64,000 nt of DNA. Origin: Aliirhizobium wenxiniae. Its GTDB lineage: Bacteria; Pseudomonadota; Alphaproteobacteria; Rhizobiales; Rhizobiaceae. Each line of letters starts with the position of its first letter. Positions within the stretch are counted from its first letter, which is position 1. Under the pieces are notes generated by a model. The model did not search any database, was not told the origin of the DNA, and saw nothing but the letters and a program-made list of their open reading frames with translations. A program made the translations under genes and the position numbers. The stretch spans positions 62,001-126,000 of the forward strand of contig NZ_JAEUAN010000018.1 of NCBI RefSeq assembly GCF_019511445.1, written 5' to 3'. Positions 35,562 to 44,110 of this stretch are shown here, piece by piece.

Positions 35562-35600
35562 AAAAGCGGCGGAAGGGTCACCTTCCGCCGTTTTCATTTT
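35562..35600 (+). terminator. attenuating hairpin between binding protein and permease genes
   Basis: Perfect 10-bp stem CGGCGGAAGG / CCTTCCGCCG with a GTCA loop, followed by TTTTCATTTTTG. It lies within the operon and probably terminates part of the transcripts. Confidence 0.85.
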
Positions 35601-35697
35601 TGTGAAGCACTTGTCCTCAAGAAATTTTCCTTTTTAATTGGCATTTGAAAGCGGCACGACATAAGCCGCAGGGGAATATGAACCGGAACATGATCCT

Positions 35698-36480
35698 ATG
35701 AGCGGATGGCTCTCCGCCCTCTTTAATATACTCGACCCGTTTTGCGGCCCCGCCGGTATCTTTACCTGGCTTGGCGGCTCCGGGCTGGTCTCCTGTGGCG
35801 ACACCGGATGGGGCGACGAAATCGCCTTCGGCGTCAAGGTGACGATCTCGCTGGCGCTCGCCACACTGCCTGTCGGGCTGCTGATCGGTTTCCTGATCGC
35901 ACTTGCCGCGCAGTCGCAGGAAAAACTGCTGAGGCTGGCCGCCGGTATCTACACGACCATCTTTCGCGGCCTGCCGGAACTGCTGACACTGTTTATCGTC
36001 TACTATGGCGCGCAGATGCTGATCCAGTCCGTGCTTTCCTTCTTCGGTTATGACGGGCGCGTGGAGATCAACGCCTTCGTTGCCGGCATGGTGGCATTGG
36101 CGGTGGTTTTCTCCTCCTATTCGTCGGAAGTTCTGCTGTCGGCCTTCCGCGCCATTCCGCGTGGGCAATATGAGGCCGGCGATGCGCTCGGTCTTCGTCG
36201 CGGCAAGACCATGCTGCTGATCGTCCTGCCACAGCTCATCCGCATCGCCCTGCCCGGCCTTACCAATCTCTGGCTGATCCTGCTCAAGGATACGTCCTAT
36301 GTGTCCGTCATCGGGCTTGCCGATATCGTGCGCCAGACGGGTGTTGCTGCACGCGTCAGCAAGGAAGCCTTCTTCTTCTATTTCCTCGCCTGCCTGCTCT
36401 ACCTGATCCTGGCGATGATCTCCTCCTACGGTCTCGGCTTCATCGAGCGCTGGGCCAAGCGGTCGGAGGTTTCCCGATGA
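35698..36480 (+). CDS. polar amino-acid ABC transporter permease (HisQ type)
   Basis: 260 aa inner membrane protein with about five helices and the EAA loop RAIPRGQYEAGDALGLRRGKTMLLIVLPQLIRIALPGLTNLW. Signature of the HisM/HisQ/GlnP permease family. An unusual N-terminal insert (FCGPAGIFTWLGGSGLVSCGDTGWGDE) precedes the first core helix. It overlaps the second permease by 4 nt (ATGA). Confidence 0.92.
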   Translation: MSGWLSALFNILDPFCGPAGIFTWLGGSGLVSCGDTGWGDEIAFGVKVTISLALATLPVGLLIGFLIALAAQSQEKLLRLAAGIYTTIFRGLPELLTLFIVYYGAQMLIQSVLSFFGYDGRVEINAFVAGMVALAVVFSSYSSEVLLSAFRAIPRGQYEAGDALGLRRGKTMLLIVLPQLIRIALPGLTNLWLILLKDTSYVSVIGLADIVRQTGVAARVSKEAFFFYFLACLLYLILAMISSYGLGFIERWAKRSEVSR

Positions 36481-37307
36481 GCGTGACGAAGGAAATGATC
36501 CCGCCGCGCCCGGCGCCTGCTGTTCTGCACCGGCCTCTGACGACGGCGAAGGTCGTCGGCATCGGGGTGCTCATCCTGTGGGCGCTGCTCGCCATGGCGC
36601 TGATCAGCATGGTGATCGAGGGCTGGGATCCGGCCAAATTCGAGCGCTATGGACCGCGTTACCTCAACGGCTTGTGGACGACGATTTCGCTGGTGGGCAT
36701 CTCCATCGTGCTCGGGGCCATTCTATCGCTGCCTATCGCATTCGCCCGCATGGCGAAGAACCGCGTGCTGAATGCGATTGCCTACGCCTATGTCTACGTC
36801 TTCCGCTCGACGCCGCTGCTCGCCCAGTTGTTCCTGATCTATTACGGTCTCGGCAGTTTCCGGCCGCAGCTGGAATCTGTTGGTTTGTGGTGGTTCTTCC
36901 GCGAGGCCTGGTATTGCGGTCTTTTTTCGCTGACGCTGAACACTGCCGCCTATCAGGCGGAAATCCTGCGTGGCGCGCTCCAGAGCGTTCCGGTCGGCCA
37001 GCACGAAGGTGCAGCCGCACTCGGCATTTCCAAGCGCGTCGCCTTCTGGAAGATCATCCTGCCGCAGGCCCTGATCGTGGCGCTTCGGCCCTATGGCAAC
37101 GAGATCATCCTGATGATCAAGGGCTCGGCCGTCGTCGCCATCGTTACCGTCTACGATCTGATGGGCGAGACGCGCTACGCCTTCTCGCGGACGTTCGATT
37201 ACCAGACCTATCTCTGGGCTGCGATCTTCTACCTCACCATGGTCGAAGCGTTGCGGCATTTGTGGAACTTCATCGAACGACGCCTGACCCGCCATCTGGT
37301 GCGCTAG
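36477..37307 (+). CDS. polar amino-acid ABC transporter permease (HisM type)
   Basis: 276 aa, partner of the preceding permease. The family region is RYLNGLWTTISLVGISIVLGAILSLPIAFARM, FRSTPLLAQLFLIYYGLG and the EAA loop LQSVPVGQHEGAAALGISKRVAFWKIILPQALIVALRPYGNE. It ends the set. No HisP-like ATPase gene follows, so the ATPase must come from elsewhere. Confidence 0.93.
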   Translation: MSVTKEMIPPRPAPAVLHRPLTTAKVVGIGVLILWALLAMALISMVIEGWDPAKFERYGPRYLNGLWTTISLVGISIVLGAILSLPIAFARMAKNRVLNAIAYAYVYVFRSTPLLAQLFLIYYGLGSFRPQLESVGLWWFFREAWYCGLFSLTLNTAAYQAEILRGALQSVPVGQHEGAAALGISKRVAFWKIILPQALIVALRPYGNEIILMIKGSAVVAIVTVYDLMGETRYAFSRTFDYQTYLWAAIFYLTMVEALRHLWNFIERRLTRHLVR

Positions 37308-37407
37308 CAGCACTCACAGAAGATGGATGCTAATAGACTGAAATAAAACATCAATTTCGGCCAAAAGCGATAATCGTCAAGCTTCCATTAAGCATGACAT
37401 GATCCCA

Positions 37408-37438
37408 TTTCAATGACGCAGGCAATGCGTCATTGAAA
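37408..37438 (+). promoter_or_regulatory. perfect 13-bp hairpin directly before usg
   Basis: TTTCAATGACGCA and TGCGTCATTGAAA pair exactly around a GGCAA loop. The structure ends 14 nt before the usg ATG and is followed by A bases and the ribosome site (AGGGA). It lacks a T run in either direction, so it is unlikely to be a terminator and may be a leader structure. Confidence 0.6.
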
Positions 37439-37452
37439 AAAGGGAACAGCAG

Positions 37453-37716
37453 ATGTCGGAACTCGAAATGATGCTGCGAGGCTACGGCCTCACCACCGCC
37501 CAGATCTTCTACCGCATGCCGGATCATCCTGCCCTGCTGCAGAGTTACGTCTGGCAGAATTACGATCTCGCCCCCGACTCTCCCGAAATGAACGGCTTTC
37601 TGAAATTCTGGCAGGAAAAGCTGGAAGGCCCCATCCATTCCGTCCGCTACGTGCATCGCAAGCTGATCTCGGCCAGCGAGTGGCGGCAGGTGAAGGGCGA
37701 AATCATCCTGCACTGA
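37453..37716 (+). CDS. usg: Usg family protein
   Basis: 87 aa. Sequence LRGYGLTTAQIFYRMPDHPALLQSYVWQNYDLAPDSPEMNGFLKFWQEKLEGPIHSVRYVHRKLI matches the small Usg family of alphaproteobacteria, named for its place upstream of a tryptophan gene in other species. The function is unknown to me; here it is not next to trp genes. AAAGGGAACAGC precedes the ATG. A strong hairpin sits in its leader. Confidence 0.88.
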   Translation: MSELEMMLRGYGLTTAQIFYRMPDHPALLQSYVWQNYDLAPDSPEMNGFLKFWQEKLEGPIHSVRYVHRKLISASEWRQVKGEIILH

Positions 37717-37794
37717 TCGCGTCTGCTGCGATCCTCGCAATTGCCAAACGCTGTCGCGACACGTAAAGCGGCTGGCAACAACGAGGATATGGTT

Positions 37795-38604
37795 ATGGCG
37801 AAGATCGACGAAGAAGCATTGGCGGAAGCCTATAACAAGGCGCTTGCACATGAAAAGGCCGGCGAGATCGATGCCGCCGTCGAAGCCTATCGCCAGGTGC
37901 TCGAAATCGATCCGGAAGATCACGGTGGTGCCGCCGTTCGCATCGCCTCGATGGGCCGCGGCGAAGCGCCGCCGAAGGCGCCGGATGCCTATGTCGAAAC
38001 CTTGTTCGACCAGCACGCAGAAAGCTTTGAAGACATTCTGGTCGAACAACTCGGTTATGCCGTGCCGGTTCTGGTGCGCCAGCGCCTGCAGGAGCTGAAG
38101 CTCGGCCCGTTCAAGCGCATGCTCGATCTCGGCTGCGGCACGGGTCTTACCGGCGGCACGCTGCGCGACATGGTCGATGACATTACCGGTCTCGACATTT
38201 CCGAAAACATGGTCGAGATCGCCCATGAGAAGGATCTCTACGAGACGCTCTATGTCGCCGAAGTCGAGGACTTTCTCGAGGACAATGACGACGAGCCCTT
38301 CGATCTGATCACGGCGACCGACGTGCTTCCCTATCTCGGCGCGCTCGAACCGCTGTTCTTCGGTGCGGCCGAAAACATGGTCGCCGGCGGCCTGTTCATC
38401 TTCTCGTCGGAATCCTTAGATGAAGGTGACGAGCGCACCTACACGGTCGGCCCGCACCAGCGCTTCATGCATTCACCGGCCTATATCCGCACACGGCTTG
38501 CCGATACCGGTTTCGAGCTTGTCGAAATGACTGACATCAACGTGCGCATGCAGGACGGCAATCCCAGCCCGGGCCATCTGGTCATCGCCAAATTGAAGAG
38601 CTAG
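37795..38604 (+). CDS. TPR-containing SAM-dependent methyltransferase
   Basis: 269 aa. The N-terminal 50 residues are a TPR-like helix pair (ALAEAYNKALAHEKAGEIDAAVEAYRQVLEIDPED). The class I methyltransferase fold follows with MLDLGCGTGLTG (motif I), ITGLDISENMVEIA and FDLITATDVLPYLG. The ATG at 37795 is chosen because GAGGA lies at proper distance; an ATG two codons earlier is too close. Substrate unknown. It probably shares a transcript with usg. Confidence 0.88.
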   Translation: MAKIDEEALAEAYNKALAHEKAGEIDAAVEAYRQVLEIDPEDHGGAAVRIASMGRGEAPPKAPDAYVETLFDQHAESFEDILVEQLGYAVPVLVRQRLQELKLGPFKRMLDLGCGTGLTGGTLRDMVDDITGLDISENMVEIAHEKDLYETLYVAEVEDFLEDNDDEPFDLITATDVLPYLGALEPLFFGAAENMVAGGLFIFSSESLDEGDERTYTVGPHQRFMHSPAYIRTRLADTGFELVEMTDINVRMQDGNPSPGHLVIAKLKS

Positions 38605-38641
38605 TTTCTTTTCGTAACAAGGCGGAAATGGTGCCCACAAA

Positions 38642-38778
38642 GCCCCTCATCCGCCTGCCGGCACCTTCTCCCCGCATGCTGGGAGAAGGGCGGACACCGC
38701 AAGGTATCGACCCACGCCGACATCGAGCGAGGCAAGTCCCCTCGCCCCGCTTGCGGGGAGAGGGTTAGGGTGAGGGGC
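38642..38778. repeat. intergenic mosaic palindromic repeat (RIME-like)
   Basis: About 137 bp bounded by GCCCCTCA and TGAGGGGC. Internal near-inverted segments CCTTCTCCCCGCATG...GGGAGAAGG and CCCCTCGCCCCGCTTGCGGGGAGAGGG are present. This is the look of the dispersed rhizobial intergenic elements. Its right end carries the TGAGGGG used as a ribosome site by the next gene. Confidence 0.8.
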
Positions 38779-38783
38779 ATTTT

Positions 38784-39362
38784 GTGAAGACGGCAACGAC
38801 ACCACAGCGCTACTTCCTCGCCCAGGCATACAACAACGCCTGGGCCAATCACCGCCTCCTCAAGGCCTGCGCATTACTGTCCGCTGAAGACCTCGCCGCA
38901 CCGCGCCAAAACTTCTTTCCATCGATCATCTACACGCTGAACCATATCCTGACCGTCGACTGGCTCTATATCGGTGCACTTGAAGGAAACTGTCCGGGCG
39001 CTTCCGCCTTCGAACCGGAAATCCCGTTTGCTATCCTTGCCGATCTCGACCGCGAGCAGCGCGCCGCCGACCGCCGCCTCATAGACCACTGTCGCAGCCT
39101 GACGGACGAGACGCTTTGCGGCGAAGTCAGCATCCCGCGCGATACGCATGTGCAGGTCGAACCGGCAGACCGCATCCTGCTGCATCTCTTCCAGCACCAG
39201 ATACATCATCGCGGACAGGTTCACGCGATGTTATCCGCAACCGGCGTAAAGCCGCCGCAACTGGACGAATTCTTTCCATCAGACCCGGCAGAACAGGCGC
39301 TTCGAGCGCAGGATCTGGCTGAACTCGGGTTTACCGAACAGATGATCTGGAGTGATCGATAA
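38784..39362 (+). CDS. DinB family protein
   Basis: 192 aa four-helix DinB/YfiT-type protein; homologues are metal-binding thiol S-transferases. Characteristic stretches are RYFLAQAYNNAWANHRLLKAC, FPSIIYTLNHILTVDWLY and LLHLFQHQIHHRGQVHAML, whose histidines form the metal site. The start is a GTG only 5 nt after the RIME-like repeat, and its apparent site TGAGGGG belongs to that repeat. The stop shares a base with the next start (TAATG). Confidence 0.88.
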   Translation: MKTATTPQRYFLAQAYNNAWANHRLLKACALLSAEDLAAPRQNFFPSIIYTLNHILTVDWLYIGALEGNCPGASAFEPEIPFAILADLDREQRAADRRLIDHCRSLTDETLCGEVSIPRDTHVQVEPADRILLHLFQHQIHHRGQVHAMLSATGVKPPQLDEFFPSDPAEQALRAQDLAELGFTEQMIWSDR

Positions 39363-39772
39363 TGCTGTATTTCACCATCAAGGCCCTGCACCAACTTTCC
39401 GACTTTCTGCTGATCGGCGGCATGCTGATCAATGCCTTCGTCATCTCGATGGTGCCGCCGCCGATCCGCGTCGGCGTCATCGTCGCGCTGCGCAAATACG
39501 ATCGCACCGTGACCACGGCCGCACTTGCCGGGGCCTGGATTTTTGGCCTGTGGCTCGCCTTTGGTTATATCGGTTTCTCCGATGGCTGGCTGCATGCCAA
39601 GCTTCTTCTGGTCGTCATTCTTTCGGCCCTACACGGCATGCAACAGGCCGCGATGCGCAAGATGGCTGCCGATCCGAAGCTTGAACCCAATGCCTTCGTG
39701 CGCATCGGCATGCCGACCATTCTGATCTGTCTGGTGCTCATCGTAGCGCTGGCCGTGATCAAGCCGTTCTGA
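39362..39772 (+). CDS. CopD-like membrane protein
   Basis: 136 aa with four hydrophobic segments (LSDFLLIGGMLINAFVISMV, TTAALAGAWIFGLWLAFGYI, AKLLLVVILSALHGMQQAAM, IGMPTILICLVLIVALAVI). Size and pattern resemble small CopD/HemJ-like proteins. Coupled to the DinB gene by a 1-base overlap. The assignment is by topology and partial motifs only. Confidence 0.65.
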   Translation: MLYFTIKALHQLSDFLLIGGMLINAFVISMVPPPIRVGVIVALRKYDRTVTTAALAGAWIFGLWLAFGYIGFSDGWLHAKLLLVVILSALHGMQQAAMRKMAADPKLEPNAFVRIGMPTILICLVLIVALAVIKPF

Positions 39773-39899
39773 TTTCGCCCTTTTCTCATCCTTGACTGCG
39801 CATCCGCCGCAAAACAGCCCGTTTTGCGGCGTCGCAAGGAATGGGCAAAAACCGATGCAGAATCGGATACCGGCTGCGAGCCGGACTGGAGAGGGATAT

Positions 39900-40976
39900 A
39901 TGACGGGAACTACAGACAGGCTGCGTATTGCCGTTTTGTTCGGCGGGCGTTCGGCGGAACATGACGTGTCGGTGCTTTCGGCAACTAATGTCATGAATGC
40001 GCTCGATCCGCAAAAATATGATGCGGTACCGGTCTTCGTCAGCCGCGAAGGCGAATGGCTGCTCAGCGCGTTTGAGGGCGGTGCGCTTTCAAAGCCGGAA
40101 AGCGGCACCCAGCTTTCGCTCATTCCCGGCGGCAAGGGCCGCATGCTTGCGCTTCCCGAAGGGGCTGCGGCATACGAACTGCCGAAGATCGACATCCTGT
40201 TTCCCGTGCTTCATGGCCTGCATGGCGAGGACGGCGCGGTTCAGGGTTTGGCTGAGGTGGCGCGTGTACCGCTTGCCGGCTGCGGCATTCTCGGCTCGGC
40301 CAATGCGCTCGACAAGGATATCGCCAAGCGGCTGTTCAACGAGGCCGGCATTCCGGCTGCACGCTCGGTGACGATCTATCAGGATGCGGCACCCGCTTTC
40401 GAGGAACTGGAACAGACGCTCGGCCTGCCGATCTTCATCAAGCCGGCCCGCCAGGGGTCTTCGGTCGGCGTCAGCAAGGTGTTGACGAAGGCCGGTTACG
40501 GCGCGGCGCTGTCCGAAGGGTTTCGCCACGACAGCAAGCTTCTCGCCGAAGAATTCATCAAGGGCCGCGAGATCGAATGTGCTGTTCTGGAGGCACCGGA
40601 CGGCAGCCTGTTCGTCTCGACAACGGGTGAGATCGTTCCGGCGGAGAGCCACGGCTTTTACAGCTACGATGCCAAATATATCGACGAGGATGGCGCGGCG
40701 CTGCGAGTCCCGGCGCAGATACCGCCGGATGTCGAAGACGAGATCCGCGCCTTCGCGATCAAGGCTTTTCGCGCACTCGGCTGCGACGGCATGGCGCGGG
40801 CTGACTTCTTCCTCACCGCCGAAGGGCGCATTCTCGTCAACGAGCTGAACACCATTCCCGGCTTCACCGATATCAGCATGTATTCCAAGGTGATGGGCGC
40901 AAGCGGCGTCAGCTATCCTCAAGTGATCGACCGGCTTGTGGAACACGGGCTGGCGCGGGCCGGCCGATCGATCTGA
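39900..40976 (+). CDS. ddlA: D-alanine--D-alanine ligase
   Basis: 358 aa ATP-grasp ligase for peptidoglycan precursor synthesis. The N-terminal VLFGGRSAEHDVSVLSA, HGLHGEDGAVQG, LPIFIKPARQGSSVGVSKV and the metal-binding DFFLTAEGRILVNELNTIPGFTD are all intact. The ATG at 39900 with GAGAGGG upstream is preferred over the 36-codon-longer reading. It is the DdlA type (no mur/fts cluster around it). Convergent with ssuB. Confidence 0.95.
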   Translation: MTGTTDRLRIAVLFGGRSAEHDVSVLSATNVMNALDPQKYDAVPVFVSREGEWLLSAFEGGALSKPESGTQLSLIPGGKGRMLALPEGAAAYELPKIDILFPVLHGLHGEDGAVQGLAEVARVPLAGCGILGSANALDKDIAKRLFNEAGIPAARSVTIYQDAAPAFEELEQTLGLPIFIKPARQGSSVGVSKVLTKAGYGAALSEGFRHDSKLLAEEFIKGREIECAVLEAPDGSLFVSTTGEIVPAESHGFYSYDAKYIDEDGAALRVPAQIPPDVEDEIRAFAIKAFRALGCDGMARADFFLTAEGRILVNELNTIPGFTDISMYSKVMGASGVSYPQVIDRLVEHGLARAGRSI

Positions 40977-40996
40977 TCTAATCTCTGATCCGATCC

Positions 40997-41827
40997 TCAA
41001 GCTTTCCCGAGGATCGTATCGAGCAGCCTGCCCTCCAGTTCCGCCAGAACCGGATCGCCATGCCGGCGCGGCTGGTCTCTCGGGATTTCGAGATCAAGGC
41101 TGATACGGCCTTCATCAAGCACGATCACCCGGTCGGCCAGATGCACGGCTTCCGCCACGTCATGGGTCACAAGCACTGCGGTAAAGCCAAGCTCGCGCCA
41201 GACATCCGTCACCAGATTCTGCATGCCGATCCGCGTCAGCGCATCGAGCGCGCCGAGCGGCTCGTCGAGCGCCAGCAGGCCAGGGCGACTGACCAGTGCG
41301 CGTGCCAGCGCCACACGCTGCCGCTGGCCACCGGAAAGCTTTGACGGCCAGTCCTTCGCCTTTTCCGACAGCTGCACGCCCGCCAGCGCCCGCTCGGCCT
41401 CGCGCCGCCCGAAAGCCCTTGGCACGCCGTCACCAAGGCCAACCGCCACATTGTCGGCAACAGAAAACCATGGCAAAAGCCGCGGCTCCTGGAAGACGAT
41501 GCGGGAATTCGGTTCAACCGCCTCGCCTTCCTCATCGACGAACTCTATCCGTCCGCCGGTCGGCTCATCCAGCCCGACGAGAAGCCGCAACAACGTGCTC
41601 TTGCCGCAACCGCTCTTGCCGACGATTGCCAGAAACTGTCCGGCAGGCACATCGAGGTCGAGACCGCGCAGGACAGGATTGTCGCCGAAGCGTTTTTCGA
41701 CGCCGCGCAGCCTTAAGCCCGCCGGTTGCGGCGCTGCCTGATAGTCCACGGGCTGTGCCTCATGGTAAGCGTCCAGCTCCGCATCAGAAATGAAGGCGAG
41801 CGGCGATTGATAGGGTCCAACGGGCAT
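40997..41827 (-). CDS. ssuB: aliphatic sulfonate ABC transporter ATPase
   Basis: 276 aa. Walker A is GKSGCGKST at residues 70-78, the signature LSGGQRQRVALARAL is near 170, and Walker B LLALDEPLGALDALTR follows. It has about 35 extra N-terminal residues compared with a minimal SsuB. The ATG at 41827 follows TAAGGAGGATAAA. Last gene of ssuA-D-C-B; its 3' end contains a dyad (CGATCCTC/GAGGATCG, 40991-41016) that may help termination. Confidence 0.95.
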   Translation of the reverse strand: MPVGPYQSPLAFISDAELDAYHEAQPVDYQAAPQPAGLRLRGVEKRFGDNPVLRGLDLDVPAGQFLAIVGKSGCGKSTLLRLLVGLDEPTGGRIEFVDEEGEAVEPNSRIVFQEPRLLPWFSVADNVAVGLGDGVPRAFGRREAERALAGVQLSEKAKDWPSKLSGGQRQRVALARALVSRPGLLALDEPLGALDALTRIGMQNLVTDVWRELGFTAVLVTHDVAEAVHLADRVIVLDEGRISLDLEIPRDQPRRHGDPVLAELEGRLLDTILGKA

Positions 41828-41837
41828 TTTATCCTCC

Positions 41838-42869
41838 TTATCGCTGATAGGCCGGGTTCCATGAGAGCGCTGCCCGCTCCAACGTCCGGGCAATGACGTC
41901 GGCAAGCTTGCCGAGCACCGCATAGATGACCAGCGCCAGCACGACGACATCGGTCATCATGAATTCGCGCGCGGTATTGGCCATGTAGCCGATGCCGGAA
42001 TTGGCGGCGATCGATTCCGAGACGATCAGCGTTAGCCACATGATGCCGAGCGCATAACGCAGGCCAACGAAGATCGACGGCAGTGCGCCTGGAAAGATCA
42101 CCTTGCGGAACAGCGACCAGCCGCTCATGCCGTAGATGCGCCCCATCTCGATGAGGTCGCGATCGACATTCTTCACCCCGTGATAGGTGTTCAAATAGAT
42201 CGGGAAGAGCACGCCGAGCGATGTGAGGAACAGCTTGGCCTCCTCGCCGATGCCGAACCAGAGGATGACGAGCGGGATCATCGCCAGATGCGGAATGGTG
42301 CGCAGCATCTGCAGCGTCGTATCGGTCAGCTGTTCCGACAGTTTCGACACGCCGTTGGCGATGCCGAGCAAAAAGCCGATCGAGCCGCCGATCAGAAGAC
42401 CGCTCAGCGCACGCGCACCACTGACACCGACATCGCGGGCGAGTTCACCGGAAAACAGCCTTTCCCAGAAAGCCGCAACCACCGCCGCCGGCGATGGCAT
42501 GATGCGGTCGGAGATGAGGCCGAAGGAGGAACCGGCCTGCCAGAGAATGACCAATGTCACCGGCAGGAGAAATGGCAAAAATCGGCCGAAAGCGGCCAAT
42601 ACTGCTCGGGAGCGATCGGAGGCGCTCCGGGTGATCTCCCCCCTTGTGGGGGAGATGTCAGCGAAGCTGACAGAGCGGGGTGATGCCCCCTCGGCGACCT
42701 CTGCCGATGCCGAATTCCGCGAGACGTTCCCCCCCTCTGCCCTGCCGGGCATCTCCCCCACAAGGGGGGAGATCGCAGGAGCCGCGAGCCCTTTGCCCCC
42801 AACAGATCGCGACTGACTGCCACTACGTCGAAGCGGGTGACCATCGGTAAACGTATCGACTGTCGTCAT
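41838..42869 (-). CDS. ssuC: aliphatic sulfonate ABC transporter permease with in-frame repeat insertion
   Basis: 343 aa. The core from about residue 92 is a normal SsuC permease (LPFLLPVTLVILWQ, MPSPAAVVAAFW, NTYHGVKNVDRDLIEMGRIYGMSGW EAA loop, LRYALGIMWLTLIVSESI). Residues about 33-80 (from ISPLVGEM through PTRGEI) are encoded by a 142-bp palindromic element rather than by the permease family. Typical SsuC proteins begin closer to the first helix. The first start (42869) is upstream of the element; no well-placed start lies after it. Between ssuD and ssuB in the operon. Confidence 0.93.
   Translation of the reverse strand: MTTVDTFTDGHPLRRSGSQSRSVGGKGLAAPAISPLVGEMPGRAEGGNVSRNSASAEVAEGASPRSVSFADISPTRGEITRSASDRSRAVLAAFGRFLPFLLPVTLVILWQAGSSFGLISDRIMPSPAAVVAAFWERLFSGELARDVGVSGARALSGLLIGGSIGFLLGIANGVSKLSEQLTDTTLQMLRTIPHLAMIPLVILWFGIGEEAKLFLTSLGVLFPIYLNTYHGVKNVDRDLIEMGRIYGMSGWSLFRKVIFPGALPSIFVGLRYALGIMWLTLIVSESIAANSGIGYMANTAREFMMTDVVVLALVIYAVLGKLADVIARTLERAALSWNPAYQR
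42633..42774. repeat. palindromic element with 24-bp terminal inverted repeats inside ssuC
   Basis: The left end (42633-42656) and right end (42751-42774) are exact reverse complements of each other and each nearly folds on itself (ATCTCCCC...GGGGGAGAT). Inside are GTCAGCGAAGCTGAC-like arms. The form is that of rhizobial intergenic elements or MITEs, but this copy is translated in frame, giving ISPLVGEM...SPTRGEI. Confidence 0.88.
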
Positions 42870-42890
42870 TCTCTCGCCCTCACTCTCTTA

Positions 42891-44066
42891 TCAGGCTGCC
42901 GCGACGGCGCGGATGGTGGCGTGACCACCGCCGCCGAAGAGCGGTTTTCCCGAGGCGAACTCGTTGCCGAAGCCAGCACGCTGTTCCTCGCGGGTGATGC
43001 CGAGTTCCGGGAAGAGCAGTTCCGCCACGCGATAGGCCTCTTCCAGATGCGGATAACCGGAGCCGATCACCGTCTCGATGCCAAGATCCTGGTATTCGCG
43101 CAGGCGTGCGGCCACCGTCTTCGGCGAGCCGACCAGTGCGGTACCCGCCCCCGAGCGCACCAGCCCGATACCGGCCCAGAGGTTGGGCGAGACTTCCAGC
43201 TTGTCGCGACGACCATTATGCAGCGCCGCCATTCGCTGCTGGCCGACACTGTCGGAATCACGGGCGAAATGCGCCTGCGCCTTGGCGATCGTCTCGTCGG
43301 AGAGTTTGGAGATCAGCTTATCCGCCGCTTCCCATGCTTCCTCGTCGGTCTCACGGACGATGAAATGCAGGCGAATGCCGAAGGAGACGTCCCTGCCCCG
43401 TTTTTCGGCAGCAGCGCGCACGGCCTTGATCTTCTCACCCACCTGTTCCGGCGGCTCGCCCCAGGTCAAATATTTGTCGCCGCGACCGGCAAAGAATTCG
43501 ATGCCGGCATCCGACGATCCGCCGAAATAAAGCGGCGGCCGCGGCTGCTGGATGGTCGGGAAACCGAGCCTGGCATTTTTCGCCTTGATATGCTTGCCGT
43601 CGAGATCCGCATGGCCGGTGGTGACAAGATCCTCAAAGACCTGGAAGAATTCCTCCGCGTGGGTGTAACGCTCGTCATGCTCGAGAAAGATGCCGTCACC
43701 GGCCAGTTCCGATGGATTGCCGCCGACGACGATATTGAGGAGCAGCCTGCCGTTCGTCACCCGGTCGAGTGCAGCCGCGAGCCGTGCGTAATAGGCAGGT
43801 GCCGCCGTGCCCGGACGGATCGCCACCAGAAATTTCAGTTTTTCGGTGAACGGCGCCAGAGAGGCCGCCGTGACGAAGGATTCCTCGCAGGAAACGCCGG
43901 TCGGCAACAGAACGCCGGAAAACCCAAGCCTGTCCACCGTCTGCGCCAGTTCGCGCAGATAGCGGTTCTCCGGCGGGCGGTTCAGTTCGCTGCCGCCGAG
44001 ATAGGTGCCGTCGCCACCGGTCGGAATGAACCAGAGAAAATCGATGGGGTTCTTCTTATCGCTCAT
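42891..44066 (-). CDS. ssuD: FMNH2-dependent alkanesulfonate monooxygenase
   Basis: 391 aa luciferase-like enzyme releasing sulfite from alkanesulfonates. Hallmarks: FLWFIPTGGDGTYLG, LPTGVSCEESFVTAASLAP, LKFLVAIRPGTAAPAYYARLAAALDRVTNGRLLLNIVVGGNP, EHDERYTHAEEF and PPLYFGGSSDAG. The ATG at 44066 with AAGGA upstream is preferred over a TTG two codons earlier. An FMN reductase (ssuE) is not present in the operon. Confidence 0.96.
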   Translation of the reverse strand: MSDKKNPIDFLWFIPTGGDGTYLGGSELNRPPENRYLRELAQTVDRLGFSGVLLPTGVSCEESFVTAASLAPFTEKLKFLVAIRPGTAAPAYYARLAAALDRVTNGRLLLNIVVGGNPSELAGDGIFLEHDERYTHAEEFFQVFEDLVTTGHADLDGKHIKAKNARLGFPTIQQPRPPLYFGGSSDAGIEFFAGRGDKYLTWGEPPEQVGEKIKAVRAAAEKRGRDVSFGIRLHFIVRETDEEAWEAADKLISKLSDETIAKAQAHFARDSDSVGQQRMAALHNGRRDKLEVSPNLWAGIGLVRSGAGTALVGSPKTVAARLREYQDLGIETVIGSGYPHLEEAYRVAELLFPELGITREEQRAGFGNEFASGKPLFGGGGHATIRAVAAA

Positions 44067-44110
44067 CGTCAAAAATCCTTGATCTCGGTTGGTCTGTGAC
44101 GGACGGCAGC

